Assembly (NCBI RefSeq): GCF_004210375.1 | Contig: NC_134837.1 | Span: 163,225,310-163,289,309 of the forward strand | Length of the DNA: 64,000 bases | Direction: 5' to 3' | Source of the DNA: Tachypleus tridentatus | Taxonomy: Eukaryota; Arthropoda; Merostomata; Xiphosura; Limulidae | Part shown: piece by piece, positions 11,791 to 24,529 of the stretch | Numbering within the stretch: the first letter of the stretch is position 1 | Layout: each line of letters starts with the position of its first letter | Program-made: the position numbers and the translations under genes | The notes under the pieces: model-generated | Told to the model about the DNA's origin: nothing | Seen by the model: only the letters and a program-made list of their open reading frames with translations | The model's database searches: none

Positions 11791-14700
11791 ATTATGTTTC
11801 TTTTTCCATATGATATATGTTGCGTATCTATATAGCTAAACTATATTTTATATAATAACATAAAATGAATATATTGAGGTAAAATTAGTAAATAACTGAA
11901 ACAATAAGAAACAAATGAAGAAACGTCTTATAGTTTGAATATATGATAACTTTAACAAATAAGTATTTTCATTTATAAATGTTATGTTGTTTTATTATCA
12001 ACTAAGAGACCGAAAGTGAGCACCCTTCCTTAAAAAAAGTCCAAGTTGGAGGATTTTCTTGGACTATTCCAGCTACACCACACTTTCACTACTTTCTAAC
12101 CTTCAACAGACAGTTGAAAACATTGACCAACTGAGCAACTAAAAGATAATTATGGAAAGATTCCATTGGAGTAATATCTGATAAACTTTTAAAACAATTT
12201 TCAAGGTGAATAACAGAAGTGATGAACAACAAGCTGTTCAACTTGCTTCACATTTGTAAGTACCAGTTTCGTACGTATTATATATATATGTATACACGCA
12301 CCAACGTATAATTAACTTGTGCTAGAGAACCAATGAAAATGTATATAAGAAATCATAATTTAATGGATCTTTCTGTGTATTGAACGTACTTTACAGGGTT
12401 CGATATTATACGAGCATATTTCATCAGTTAGGGAAACATCTTTTATAAGTGACCAGGGAATCGTTGTCGTTTTGATACATGAGATTTTGCTGAGTTCATT
12501 CATTCCAATTAGCGGTAAACTAACATGAAAGCTCGTACTGAAAAGAAAATTCCCAACACGGGCGAGTGTAATATGGTTGTGTGTGTGATCGTCTGTCTTC
12601 AAGATTAAGAGACGTGTTTTTCAAAGTCAGTTGGTACAAGACGAGTCGTAGCCTTGGAGAAATTTTTGGTAGATAAGTTAAACCGGATTAAGATTTATGG
12701 CACTGTTGTAATAAAAAGCAGCTGTTTGATCCAGTTTCTATTCTATTTTATCAGTAAATAGAAGAATGAGGAGATGTTCTGAGAATCATCAAGTGGAACA
12801 TATATGGTGTTTTTCATGTCGCATTAAAATAATCGTATATACTTTGCTGTAATCATTTATGCAGATACAGCAGCTAGAAAACCTGTGCTATTCAGATATT
12901 TCAACTGAAGTACAGATATATTATAAAAAAGGTTTGTACCTGAATTACGACTTACAGATATATTTTCTTGAACACTATTTATTGTGTATGAGAACTAACA
13001 AGGAAACTTAACTGATTGGTTGATTTAAACAATAAATGCGATAAGCACCGACCAATGCACAGGCTCTTCTCCCTTCTGTTATCGAGTCACATCGCAACAC
13101 ATCTGTCCATATAGAGCGGAGCTTTATGTAATTCTGAACCATCAATTACTGGGACACAACTGGCTTTTATTTTATTACTATTTATTATAAACTTTACTTA
13201 TAATTATCTATAACATCATGTATACAGTGTGAATAAATGGAGTTAAAAGGACATGATGTCAGGAACCTACAAAGTAAAGCCCGTGCGTCATTTCACAAAT
13301 GTCTTGGAGGTAAAGACGGATGACTTCGTGTACCTTCTCCTCCCAGTTTAGCTGGAAGCTCTACGGTGTATAATAGTTTGTGTATATACGTTAATAGGGC
13401 CTGATTATAAAGAGCAGCCATTACTATCGCTACCTCAAATGACGCTCTTGGACTAAAACAAGTAAGAAATAAAAAAGTATTACAAAGGAAATTATGGATA
13501 TCACATCAAAAACTTATAATAAACTAAGGAGGCTGTATCCTGAGGATTAGAATACTGAAATAAGTAGTTCACTACTAAAAGAAATAGGAATATGTTGATT
13601 GAAAGTCTGACAACATGTACTTTAATACTGGTTCTATAACCAGCTTTCATGACCAGATTAGGTCAAACAACGGTGGTTATAGAACATGGGTATGGATAAC
13701 TGATATTGACAAAATGCATATTGCGAGTCGACTTCATGAACAAACAAACATGTGGTGGTGGACTCGCTTCAGGCAGTTTTATAGTCTTTGACCAGGAAAT
13801 CCCTGTGCATTATAATTACAACACAAGAGGTCGAACTTTTAGCGACAACAGGAAGGAAATATATTATATTATAACGAAGTAAAATACTTGTACCACAGCA
13901 TATTAGGAAGAAATGTACATGTATTAACTGAGACTTGGTAAGAACAAACACTCAAGCTAGACCTGATGGATTATTGGCTGGAAAGTCTCTCATGAATCTG
14001 AAGAATAAAGATGTCATCATTAGGACCAAGAGCACAATAAACTGTTGAATAAAGGGTACCAAACTGACAAAACAATGCTTTGTAATCATTATAAGGAATA
14101 GTTTGAATATTATACTTAATTAGTTGTAACCATTGATAAGTATATACGTTTAGCTCTGACTTATGTAGGTAACTTGCTTTGATCATTAGTTCACGTCAAT
14201 TACAAGATGTGAAATTGTACAAGTAGTACTTCTACTTAAAAAAAAAATCAAACCAAATCAGGATTAATTATCTAAGAAACAAGATGTAAGAATGCTGATG
14301 TGAAATGTTAATATTACGAAATTTCGCATTCTTATTTAGAAGAGTTGTATCACTAATCCTGCGTAAGTTTTACAACCGATCAATTACAACGTTAAATAAT
14401 CTAATTGTGTATATGCACAGGCCACTGTTTACATGAACATTTGATTGAATACGGAGATAATTTCTCCAGTGGATCTCATTACTTAGACTGGATAAATAAA
14501 ATACCATATGAGAATGATACTGGAGGTTCTTTTGCAATATTTTAGTTGGGCAGAGTATTCTTTGTTTCACAACTGGCTGAGGGTTTGGAAGAAATAGAAG
14601 CCTCGAAATAAAAATAAATTTCAAGGATGTATGTGGATTACCACAAAGTAAATAAATTCCCAAAGAAGGATTCCTACCACTGCTTCAGACCGATTATAAT

Positions 14701-15639
14701 TTGAATGTTTTATTCTAGTCAAAAGGAGTTGAATTTAAATAGTGGAAAAATGCAATTGCAAGTCGACAAAGCAAATGAAGAAAAACAGCGTTCACAGCAG
14801 AAAATGGATTGTGGTACTTTGTTGTGCTATCATGTGCGTTACAGATGTAATATGTTTTGTATGAGCTATTATGGATTGTCATACTTAGATGATATAACTA
14901 CACATTGGAATATCTTCAATTATCCTTATGATAAACTAAGAAATTTACGGAATTAGTTGATGGAAAGGTATTTTAACTAAATCTTAAAAAGTGTGAATTG
15001 TTTTGTCAACATATGAATTTTCTAGTCAGTGAAGAAAAGTCTACAACCAAAATCAAGACTGAAAGAAAGAAGTAATAAATGTCAGTGGTGCAAGTAAATC
15101 TTTAGTAATTTTAGAGCAAAATTATGCGTTGTTAATTAATGTTAGGCTCTGTAAACTTGATCACACCGGTAAAGTATATAGTTGTAACTGTTCTAAGCCC
15201 TGAGTAGTCTATATCGCTGGTTCTATGGATCAGTTTTTTTTTTTTTTTTTAGAGATGTATCTAATCCTCGTAATAATAAAGATCAGCTAGTTCTAATAGA
15301 ATGATGGAGAGATATTATTATACATGTTTGAATCATTTAGCCGTTTATGTGGATGAACATGACTTAAAACAGGAAACAGGATCAATTTCTTGGGATACTC
15401 TCATTTAATTCCGTTACGAGATTTAACAGCGAACCCAGAGACTTAAAGCGCTGAGCACAATGCTGTAGCAATTAGACGCAAGTAATAAATACTTGGATTC
15501 ACAATTTGAGCACGCTAATTACTAGACAGGCTTTGACTGGTTTGTTTCAACTTACATATTGATTGCGTTAATATTTTTTAGCTTGAACAGCAGCTTATGT
15601 ACGTGTGAGCTAAGTAGCCAAATAAGAAACATCTAGGAT
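11791..15639. other. AT-rich non-coding DNA
   Basis: Nearly 4 kb without a recognised gene or repeat. Open frames at 12360-12602, 13769-13951, 13971-14186, 14370-14663 (97 codons, minus) and 14705-14956 have no motif that I recognise. A poly-T run lies at 15235-15251. Confidence 0.4.
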
Positions 15640-15878
15640 TCAGGTACAGCTGTTTCTAATTTTGAACCACTTATTCGGAATAGAGAGAAAGCAGTCAGTC
15701 AACAACACCCACTCCTACAAGGTTTTTTTTTAGGACTTTGAACTGAATATTAGGATTGACATGCAACCACAACTGAAAAGTTTGAGCATGTTCGGTCAGC
15801 TGTGCTATGTTGTGGCGTGAGTCTTGTATTTTCTAATCTACATTCCAAACGCTAATCACTACATCATGACCAGCACAC
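15640..15878 (-). repeat. Divergent SINE (SINE-E type)
   Basis: Shows, in minus order, agagagaaagcagtcagtcaacaacaccca, a stretch resembling the SINE-A body, aggattgacatgcaaccac, and gagcatgttcggtc near the head. It is more decayed than the SINE-A copies nearby. Confidence 0.5.
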
Positions 15879-17052
15879 TTTCTGAGTGTTAAATGAAATT
15901 ATTAACAGGGTCTCATGAACATCACTTATGATTAATCATCAATTAATGCTTAAGGTTGTTTGGAAACTCAACATAACAACAATACAGTGATAAGCAAATC
16001 CTTGACTAAATATTCCATTTCGTAAAGTTTGATTTTGTTTAACATACTAATGGAATGTTTCTAAGCAAATGTACCAGATTATATTGTTATGCAACGAAAA
16101 TAAACAGACGTTATCACTCGTAATTCAAAGGTTAAAAATATCCTACAAAAAATATTATTGCCAGTGATAAATTCTTCTTTATTTTGCCTGTTTCTTTTTA
16201 GTTAAGATATTTAATTTAAGATATATGAAAAATTATTGTAATGTCACTGGGTGGCGCTACGGTAAAACAGTAATGGAAACACTATTTTGCCTCCACTTAG
16301 TAGAAGTATTTCTTCTTTAGAAATTATTTATTTCATATACATATATGTTGGGATTTTTAATTATAGGTTTACAAAAAACAAAACAAAAAAAACGACTTGC
16401 TTATTGAATACGTGCCCTTTTAGTTCAATTTTATATTTATATAACTAATTTTCAATATCAACATAGTACATTAGTTAATAGCTCAACTCGTTGATAATAG
16501 TAATAAATTGCCACTGGTTATATAAAGGTTGATCTCAATAGGTTTAGCAATGAGATACGTGAAAACCGTCTTTTATCACTGACCAGTGTAAAGTTATGTA
16601 ATTAATACGCATAAACCTCGAAAATAGTATATTTTAGAAGATCGTTAGTATTGTGAAGAAAGAAATTTGAGAAAATAAATTCAGAAACTTTATATATAGT
16701 ACTTCAATATAATTATTACAACTAACCATGTATTGAGATTTATCTATGACATATTGGCTTTGAGAGTGTAGATTATTTCCGTTTTGTATGACAATATAGT
16801 TAGGTCTTAGCCGGAGGATTTATTCTGTTCAGTTTGGTGTTATTATAAAAAGGATATTGATCTGTTGTAAAGTGTGCGGGAAAGCTAATAGATGGAAATT
16901 GTTATAAAAAACCAAAAAATATTGTACTTTTTACTGTAGCGTGAAAGATAAGTTGCATGATTAAAATTTTAAATTTTCAAAGGCGAATTTCGTTAGTTTT
17001 TATTTTATTGTTAAAACTGATGATGGCGACTGGAATATTAGGCATGACAAGT
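15879..17052. other. AT-rich non-coding DNA
   Basis: No recognised repeat or coding region. Stops are frequent in all frames. Confidence 0.45.
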
Positions 17053-17172
17053 TTAATTGTTTGTTGTAAAACACAAAGCTTTACGATCGGCTAGCTGTGT
17101 CCACCATGAGTATCGAAAATCGGTTTTCAGTGGTATGAATCTTCAGATCTACCGCTGAGCTGCTGAGGGAGG
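17053..17172 (-). repeat. SINE-B copy
   Basis: Tail ttgtttgttgtaaaacacaaagct, box-B region gagtatcgaaaatcgg, head agatctaccgctgagctgctgaggga. Moderately diverged. Confidence 0.75.
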
Positions 17173-17562
17173 GGTAGGCATATGGTAAGTTAAAGCCTTG
17201 AAAACCAGGATTCAGAGTTGTTCATCTACATGTATTTCGCTAAGAGATTTGACAATTTGTGGAAGTGTTTGTTTTTGCTGACGTAATGTTTATTAAAAAG
17301 CGCAGTTTTGTTGTTGCCGTTTTTTAGAATATTATTGTGAGACTGAATGGTTTTGTTTAAATAGAAGGCTCTTTGGTTTCATTTCTGTAAATTAACGATG
17401 ACCTTGATTGCCATTTTGTTATTTTATTCTTATGTTAAATGTTAACTTTCTTCTAGTTTCTGAAGAATTGAAAGTTGTATTCTAAAACTTGTTTAGACAA
17501 CAAACTTAACTTAGTCTCTCTAGTGTGTAAAACGAGTAGTTACCGCGAGGAACGACCTTTTG

Positions 17563-17628
17563 GTTTGGTTTGAATTTCGTGCAAAACTACACGAGAGCTA
17601 TCTGCGCTAGCCATCCGTAATTTAGGAG
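17563..17628 (-). repeat. SINE-A tail half, split by the hAT element
   Basis: gaatttcgtgcaaaactaca to atttaggag is the SINE-A tail. It stops at the hAT end, and the remaining SINE resumes at 19374. Confidence 0.85.
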
Positions 17629-19381
17629 TGATGGACCACGGATCCTCAAACCTTTTTGGACAAGGGCCGAGAGGTAGATCTTTTAAGGCTGGAGGTATAG
17701 TGGTGAAATTAAGTAGGGATGTATACATAATCAGAATACATCACTAATTTATTTCTTATAAGAGCACATACTGAAAATAGTTAAGATGTACAATCGTCTT
17801 TTCAGCATTAATGAGAAACAAAAAACTGGTGTTTTTCTGACAAACTTACACTTAATTGAGGTTAAAGTTAGTGAGCGCTCCGTATCGTCAAAAGTGACTA
17901 CAAATGCTCATCACATAAAGCTGATCTATGACTAGATTTTACATACATCTTTGAAATGTCTTCGCAGAAATAGGTAGTGACAAAAACTGGAACGAATCCA
18001 CGAACAGAGTTTTTTTAAATGAACATATTGATCACTTGAAGACATTTTTAGAACTCTATCATCTTCCCTTCTGTATATTTGTCCTTCAACATGTCGTTGG
18101 ATTGCATATCACGGTTGAGAGCGAATGAAGTTCACTGTTGAAACTACAGGTTCCATGACTCACGACAAATCCAGATAGTTTCCACACAGTGCCTGCTAAT
18201 GAATAATGCAGTGAAAAATCATAGGCTTGGAACAACCCACATTTTTAACAGCTTTGTAAGTTTGCCCAACTAAACCGTTTCCTGCACTAGATATATTTTT
18301 ACCACCATCTATTGTAACGCTATTCAGCCGTTTCCATTCCAGGCTTCACTGAGTTGGTGATTTTTCGACCTCTTTGAAAGTGTCCTCAGCTGTGGTTGTT
18401 CCATGCGTACTGTGTACAGAAACTAATACTTCAGTCACTTTAAAGTTAATATTGACTCTGCGAATAAACAACAGCAACTGCGAATTTTCGGACACATTGG
18501 TTGACTAGTCTAAGCGCGATGGAAAAGCACAAGAACTCTTTGACCTTGTTTTTCAGCTGAAACACAATACTGCTTCCAGTGTCCTCGACTCTACGAGTAA
18601 CTGTATTTGCTGAAAGGCCAATAGTCTTAAATAAGCCTACTTTTTCTGGGCACATTTCTTCGGCTGATCAATCATACATAATTATAATTAGTTCACCATC
18701 GGTAAATGGTTTTTCTTGCTTGGCTATAAGGTGTGCCACTCGGAAACTTGCTCTTGTTGCAGCTTTATTCTAGGCCTTCTTCTTCTTAAATACGAACTGT
18801 TGTGATAATAAGTTATCTTTCAAGGTTTCGAATTTGTCTGAAAGTAGCTTACTCGTAAACTGAGAAAAGTTTGATTAGTACTTGGTTTGGTAATGTCTAC
18901 GAATGTTGTCTTCTTTTAGCACTGCGATATTCTACTTGGATATTAAGCACAACGCTTTGTTACGTAATTCAGTAATGAAGTAATCCACACTCCACCGTTC
19001 TTTAAAAACACGACATTCAGAGTAAACTTTCCTCTTCTTCCCTTGTCCTGACATAATAACTAGGAATAGTCATGAACTCGAACGTAAAGTAAACAGCAGC
19101 GTTCACTGAGATGATGCAATACTAAGTAATATGACGTTTTCCAGCAAATAGAAAAGTGTATCGCACCTAGACTGGCTTTATCTCAATTACGTTTTACATT
19201 TTATTTTTATATCATTAAAAATGAAAAATGATATCATTTTATTACTTTAATGAACTGTTGGTCGGCCGTATCGCAACTAGATTGATTTTTGCTCAGTTAC
19301 GTTTTATTTCTTTGTTTTCATGATATTGAAAAAAAATTATATAGTTACTTTAATAAACCCTGTGAGACCACTGTGATAGAG
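17629..19381 (-). mobile_element. hAT transposon with its 8-bp target duplication
   Basis: The element runs from 17637 (cacggatcctcaaacc) to 19373; the right end read backwards is cagtggtctcacaggg. Both resemble the hAT/Charlie terminal consensus CAGTGGTTCTCAAACC. The flanking 8-mers tgatggac (17629-17636) and tgatagag (19374-19381) match at 6 of 8 positions, and the interrupted SINE has tgtaagac at this place, so the duplication is explained by the host sequence. At about 1.74 kb it is shorter than usual autonomous members, and its transposase (minus strand) is incomplete and broken. Confidence 0.85.
17950..19054 (-). pseudogene. hAT transposase pseudogene (GTF2IRD2/ZBED-like)
   Basis: A start ATG lies at 19054 on the minus strand, giving MSGQGKKRKVYSECRVFKER. 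Downstream are a degenerate BED-finger-like part (KEDNIRRHYQTKY), KPFTDGELI, and CPEKVGLFKTIGLSANTVTR in the frame at 18446-18655. A part further on resembles the catalytic region (VVSTVNFIRS near 18120-18160). This matches the transposase class from which vertebrate GTF2IRD2 and ZBED-type proteins derive. An in-frame TAG interrupts it soon after CLISK, and further stops and frame changes follow. The C-terminal dimerisation region is not recognised, so the enzyme is dead. Confidence 0.85.
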
Positions 19382-19571
19382 ATAGAATAAAAGAAATGCA
19401 GCTATTCAACACTATCTACCGCCAACTCTTACAAACGAAGAAGAATGAGACTGGTCCTTACGTTATAACACCTCCACGGCTGAAAGAGCGAGCATATAAG
19501 ATGTGACGCGGACTCGAATCCGTGATTCTCAGAGTGCGAGCCAAGCGTCCTAACCACCAGCAATACCAGAA
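19374..19571 (-). repeat. SINE-A head half, split by the hAT element
   Basis: Continues the SINE of 17563-17628: gcagctattcaacactatctaccgccaactctta, then cctccacggctgaaagagcgagc, and the tRNA-like head with B box GGATTCGAGTCC. Old and diverged, consistent with being the host of the hAT insertion. Confidence 0.8.
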
Positions 19572-20053
19572 CACGAAACAAACTTACACTTCGTTTAATA
19601 TCATAATATTTTGGGGCTGATTTAATACACTGGATCAATATAACGTAAGTGAAGGTTCAACAATGAAGTCAATAAGAAAAGGGAAAATTAATCTCAAGTG
19701 AAACTGTAAATGGAGTAGAACTGTGGCCAGTTCTCTCATCACAAGGACGAGATATACCATCCAAAATTTTAGCTGTTGTATATTACTTTCAAAAGTTAGT
19801 TTTTACAACTCAAAGCCAGCCTTACAAGCAACTTAGCTTATCACAGCTTATAAATTACAATAATATATTTTTTGAATTAATCTGTCTCCCTGTTTCACGT
19901 GACAGTTGCAAAGGTAACATCAAATCGAGGTGATATTTAGAGTCAAACTTATAACATGATGACCTTTTTTTGAGCTAGAACACAAAAAAATAAAAGTTTT
20001 TTATGTTTAAAGTAAGTAACATGTATGAAAAAACATACAATGTGAGAAGTACA

Positions 20054-20996
20054 TACACTGTTGGCCCAAATCTTAAGGCCAATGAACATAAAGAAAAAAT
20101 ATGCATTTTGCGTTGTTAAACTCAACCACTTATTTGAGTAGAGCTTCGAAGGATGAAAATAAGAAAAGGGAAAATTAAAAAAAAAATTTTTTAGCATTTA
20201 ATAGGGAAAATCTGAACACTATGAAATTAGCCTAGATACTACCTGGTCAAAAGTTTAAGATCATACTCAAACGAAACGTTAATCGGTAAACACGTTCATT
20301 CATTTGTGTTCAAGCATTAGCGTTGTCAACACCTCCCACTGATATCTCCTGTGTTACATTGGGTAAAAACGTGGCAAAGGCTAAAATGTTGACAGAGCGT
20401 GAACGTGGTAGAATTGTCGAGCTGCAAAAGTAAGGTCTCTCTCAACGTACCATCGCTGGTAAGATTGGGCGTAGTAAAACTGTTGTTGCAAATTTCTTAA
20501 AAGACCCTGAGGGATATTGAACGAGAATTTCAAGTGGTCGGCCAAAGAAAATTTCGCCGGCGTTGAGCAGGAGGATTCGACAGGTTGTCCGGCAAGACAC
20601 CAGCCGATCGTCGAACCAGGTTAAAGCCCTTACGGACGCAGAATGCAGCTCAAGAACAATAAGACAGCATCTACGAGAGAAAGGCTTTAAAAACCGTGAA
20701 CGTCTTCAAAGGCCACGCCCCGTTCCACACCACAAAACAGCTCGGTTAAAATTTGCTGAGAAGCACCAAACATGGGGCGTAGAAAAGTGGAAGAAGGTTT
20801 TGTTCTCTGATGAAAAAAATTAACCTGGATGGTCCAGATGGCTTCCAACGTTACTGGCACGATAAGGATATCCCATCGGAGACATTTTCTACACGACACA
20901 GTGGAGGAGGCTCCATCATGATCTGGGGTGCTAACAATGCAAATTGCATATTTTTTCTTTATGTTTATTGGCTTTAAGATTTTGGCCAGCAGTGTA
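20054..20996 (+). mobile_element. Tc1-like transposon, internally deleted
   Basis: The ends form inverted repeats of about 65 bp: 20054 onward reads tacactgttggcccaaatc, and the right end read backwards from 20996 is tacactgctggccaaaatc, with later parts (cataaagaaaaaatatgca) shared. The TA at each end is the Tc1/mariner target. The transposase region inside breaks off around 20932 and runs straight into the right repeat, so the 3' part of the gene, including the second and third catalytic acids, has been deleted. Confidence 0.92.
20386..20936 (+). pseudogene. Tc1 transposase pseudogene, N-terminal part
   Basis: From the ATG at 20386 (a GTG at 20371 is in the same frame) the protein has a helix-turn-helix start (MLTERERGRIVELQK), GLSQRTIAGKIGRSKTVV, a GRPKK hook (SSGRPKKIS), the second paired-like domain, and the first catalytic motif VLFSDEK. 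Stops at 20431 (TAA) and 20518 (TGA), and one extra base in the A run at 20814-20820, break it; the frame after that reads [16 protein letters not shown] and GGGSIMIWG. The remainder of the DDE domain is absent. It cannot make an active transposase, but its inverted repeats could in principle still be recognised in trans. Confidence 0.9.
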
Positions 20997-21923
20997 TAAA
21001 CTCAAACACTTCTCTCTTCATCTTAGCTCATCCTTGAATTGAAATCAATGACTTTAACTGTACGAATAAATTTAATCACGTATCTGTCTAATTCTCATTA
21101 AATTGTAAGTCTATGTTGGTTAGAAACATTGCAAGAGGCATAACATGAAAATCTATAGGAAAACATTACGGCACCTATATAACATGATATACCGTTGAAA
21201 CACAATGCAAAATAAACAAATACTCCTATAAAATGAATAAATGCAATAGTGACGATAATGAATAACAATAGACATTATACAGAATAGCTTAAACACTTGC
21301 ATTAAGAAGGATGCCTAATACAGTATAATTCTTGTTTTTCACATCAGGGATAGTGCCCAAATTTTAGCATTATACGCTTTAAGGTTTACTATTGAGCCAT
21401 CGGAGGGCAATAAAAATAAAGACTATGACCTTTCACAGTAACAGCAGTGCTTGATATAAATAGGGACGTTTTGACAGAATGTACGAAAAAACATGAAATA
21501 AACTATGCCAGGGTAAAAGGTCAAACAACATTTCAGAGTAATAACAAAATATATTAAATTAAAAATTCTTTTAAAGCATCTATCAAAATAAACTCCAAGA
21601 AAATGCAATACAAAATGTATACAGAACTTCGAACAGCCAATTATGCAATAAGTTAATGAAATAATTAAATAGTGTTCAAAGACAAACAAGCGATAATAGA
21701 GGTAAAATAAAAGTGACGGTCAAATCCACGCTATTCAGTCGGACAAGAGTTGGCGGCATTGGTTAGCTTTTTAACTTCTTGTTTAGTATTTTAAAATTAG
21801 AGACGGCTAGTGCAAATAACCTTTGTGTATGTTTGCGCAAAATCCGACAGACGAACAATACATAACTTTTAGATAAATTGAGAAAAAGAATAAACAGAAA
21901 TAATTCATAAATATAATTGACTT
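20997..21923. other. AT-rich non-coding DNA
   Basis: No repeat family or gene recognised. Minus-strand open frames 21423-21689 and 21763-21963 show no domain. Confidence 0.45.
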
Positions 21924-21933
21924 TTCTAATAAA

Positions 21934-22211
21934 GTTGTTGTTGTTGTTTGGAATTTCGCACAAAGCTACTCGAGGGCTATATGTGCTAGCCGTCCCTAAT
22001 TTAGCAGTGTAAGACTAGAGGGAAGGCAGCTAGTCACCACCACGCACCGCCAACTCTTGGGCTACTCTTTTACCAACGAATAGTGGTATTGACCGTAACA
22101 TTATACGCCCCCACAGCTGGGAGGGCGAACATGTTTAACGCGACGCGGGCGCGAACCCGCGACCCTCGGATAACGAGTCGCACGCCTTACGCGCTTGGCC
22201 ATGCCAGGCCC
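21934..22211 (-). repeat. SINE-A, full length, with target-site duplication
   Basis: Complete from tail (gttgttgttgtttggaatttc) to head (ggccatgccaggccc). The 10-bp sequence ttctaataaa flanks it at 21924-21933 and 22212-22221. Confidence 0.92.
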
Positions 22212-22387
22212 TTCTAATAAAATAAAATCAACATCGTTGAACATATACATGATACAATTTAAAGACATTCACACACATTCCGCAGAGTAAACAGTAATTC
22301 ATATATGATACTAGTTACGTTAAAGGTGAACCTTAAAATATTACTCTTTCAGAAGTTAAATGCATAGAACACAGTTAACAGTACAAA

Positions 22388-22543
22388 GGGCCCGTTGGTA
22401 AAAGAGTAGCCCAAGAGTTGGCGGTGGGTGGTGATGACTAGCTGCCTTCCCTCTATTCTTACACTGCTAAATTAGGGACGGCTAGCACAGATATCCCTCG
22501 AGTAGCTTTGTGCGAAATTCCAAAAAAAAACAAAAACAAAACA
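22388..22543 (+). repeat. SINE-A with the tRNA body deleted and intact ends
   Basis: Begins with gggccc, the first bases of the SINE-A head, then jumps to cgttggtaaaagagtagccc in the body. About half the unit is missing, and the junction falls at a short shared CG. The flanks aacagtacaaa at 22377-22387 and 22544-22554 are identical, so this shortened form is what inserted. Confidence 0.9.
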
Positions 22544-22554
22544 AACAGTACAAA

Positions 22555-24207
22555 AACCGATAGCCTCGTGTACCTTGCTCGAAATTCAATTCATGGAATT
22601 GCAAATTTGGTTTTTGTGTCTAGGCATAAATATGTTTTTATACCTTTATAGCTTCATTAGGAGATACATTTAAATATTTTGGTCTGTGGGTTAGTAAATT
22701 ATCAAGAAATTTTCCCATCTTTTAGGTTATTTAATTTGTCCGTTAACTCTTTGGTCTAAGAGTGGTCTAACGATTTCAGTACTGGGTAGAAGATCTCGAG
22801 GTTGAAAGATCCTGGCGCGTAAAAAAGTGACAGTGCCATCTATAATTTAATATAATATAAATAATTTGGTAATATTAACTAAAATACGCATATTTAAAAA
22901 AAAAAAGATTAAACATTAAAAGTTGCAAAAACTGCTAGAACATTATATAGATGACTTGACGATATTCAATATGTTTAACACAAAACACGCATAAAATAAA
23001 AGCACGTAAAAATCTTTTATAAGATTAATAAAGCTACGTATGAAAGCAAACTGAAAAATACAGAAAATATATACGTGTAGAAGCTACTGAAAGTTTTAGC
23101 TAATGGCTGCTGTAGCTTGTTTTAAGCACCACTTTGTTATAATAGTGTTAAACCTGGTTCCCCTCAAACGTTATAAAATAAGTTGTCACTCTTATCAGCA
23201 ATTGTCTCATACTAATACAAATAACAAGTTGCTGTTTGTTTTTATAATCAAGAACACATGGAATTAAAATTAGATTTTGTTTTCACTGGTAACATATTAC
23301 TTCTTCCTCTTTTCTTTTTATTAGTTTATTTGATATTTTTCACATTCTCCCGTTCTTTTTCTGTTAAACACCTGAATTTTTTATTCTTTTATCAAAACTG
23401 TTACCCTTATTTAAGTTTACAATATGGGATTCCGTAATCTCCATCGTAATCTTAGCTCTTTCAACTTCAACAGATGTGTCTTACGTCGATCTACATAATA
23501 CATCTCCACTATTTTCTTGAATACATTCACCAATCACGGCTGTAATTCTGTCTGATCGTGATGCTATCTCAGACTCAGAAATTATTTGTTAACATGTTTC
23601 ACTATCCACTGACTTTTATCGAATATTGATAATTTCACTGTCTCAGCCTTTGTCACAGTGCAGTTCACAGCCTTTATTTAGATATGTTATAAACTTCACA
23701 AGTCTTTTATAATTATATATCCCTACATTACTTCAAAATGTTCCCAGTCATTGTTTATATACATAACTACAATATTAAAAGATGTTCATGTCTCATATAT
23801 ATATCCATACATAATTAACTAAGAAATAACCTGCGTCTCTTTCGTTCTAATGTTGATTTTTTTGGGTTCAAACCAGTTTAACTCAGAAATATTTATTATA
23901 CTCTTCCATTTATTCGCACAACCAGATGTCCATATGCAACATTAGTTTCAACCCTAGTTAGGTGGATCTTAGGTCTGATATATATACATACCATATATTT
24001 ATACACGAGATTTAATCAGAGCGAGGCCACACGCTGATCTTAATACCTTAAATGGGAATAAGCTTCTGCATTTCAATTTCCCTTCGCTGGTGTATAACGT
24101 ACAGTAAAATTAAATTCCTGTAGTAATAGATTCCGTCACAGAAGTTTCCTGTTATCCTTTTTGATTGTGCATTCATAACAAACGCTTTACCTAAGAGAAA
24201 GGGTTTT
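22555..24207. other. AT-rich non-coding DNA
   Basis: No gene recognised. The minus strand of 23440-23700 looks slightly coding-like in composition but has stops and no recognisable domain. 22750-22810 contains a weak tRNA-like stretch that I do not call. Confidence 0.4.
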
Positions 24208-24219
24208 AATTTGTCAAGC

Positions 24220-24508
24220 ATGGCCCGGCACGGCCAAGTGGGTTAAGGCGTTCTACTCGTAATCCGAGGGTCGCGGGTTCGAATCCTCGTCACACCAAAC
24301 ATGCTCGCCCTTTCAGCCGTGAGGGCGTTATAATGTTACAGTCAATCCCACTATTAGTTGATAAAAGAGTAGCCCAAGAGTTGGCGATGGGTGGTGATGA
24401 CTAGCTGCTTTCCTTCTAGTCTTACACTGCTAACTTAGGGAGAGCTAGCACAGATAGCCCTCAAGTAGCTTTGCATGAAATTTAAAACAAACAAACAAAC
24501 AAACAAAT
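24220..24508 (+). repeat. SINE-A, full length, with 12-bp target-site duplication
   Basis: One of the best preserved copies: head tggcccggcacggccaagtg, B box GGTTCGAATCC, body, tail and five AAAC units. aatttgtcaagc is present at 24208-24219 and 24509-24520 without a mismatch, pointing to a young insertion. Confidence 0.95.
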
Positions 24509-24529
24509 AATTTGTCAAGCCCGTACAAT

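Noticed and set aside
14370-14663. 97-codon minus-strand open frame
   Set aside because: No family resemblance, no supporting splice-site pattern that I could defend; chance length is plausible here.
22750-22810. Possible tRNA-like or SINE fragment
   Set aside because: Only a few scattered matches to a SINE head; too short and too diverged to support.
23440-23700. Possible coding stretch on the minus strand upstream of the Gmr1-like fossil
   Set aside because: Interrupted by stops and without any motif that I can assign.
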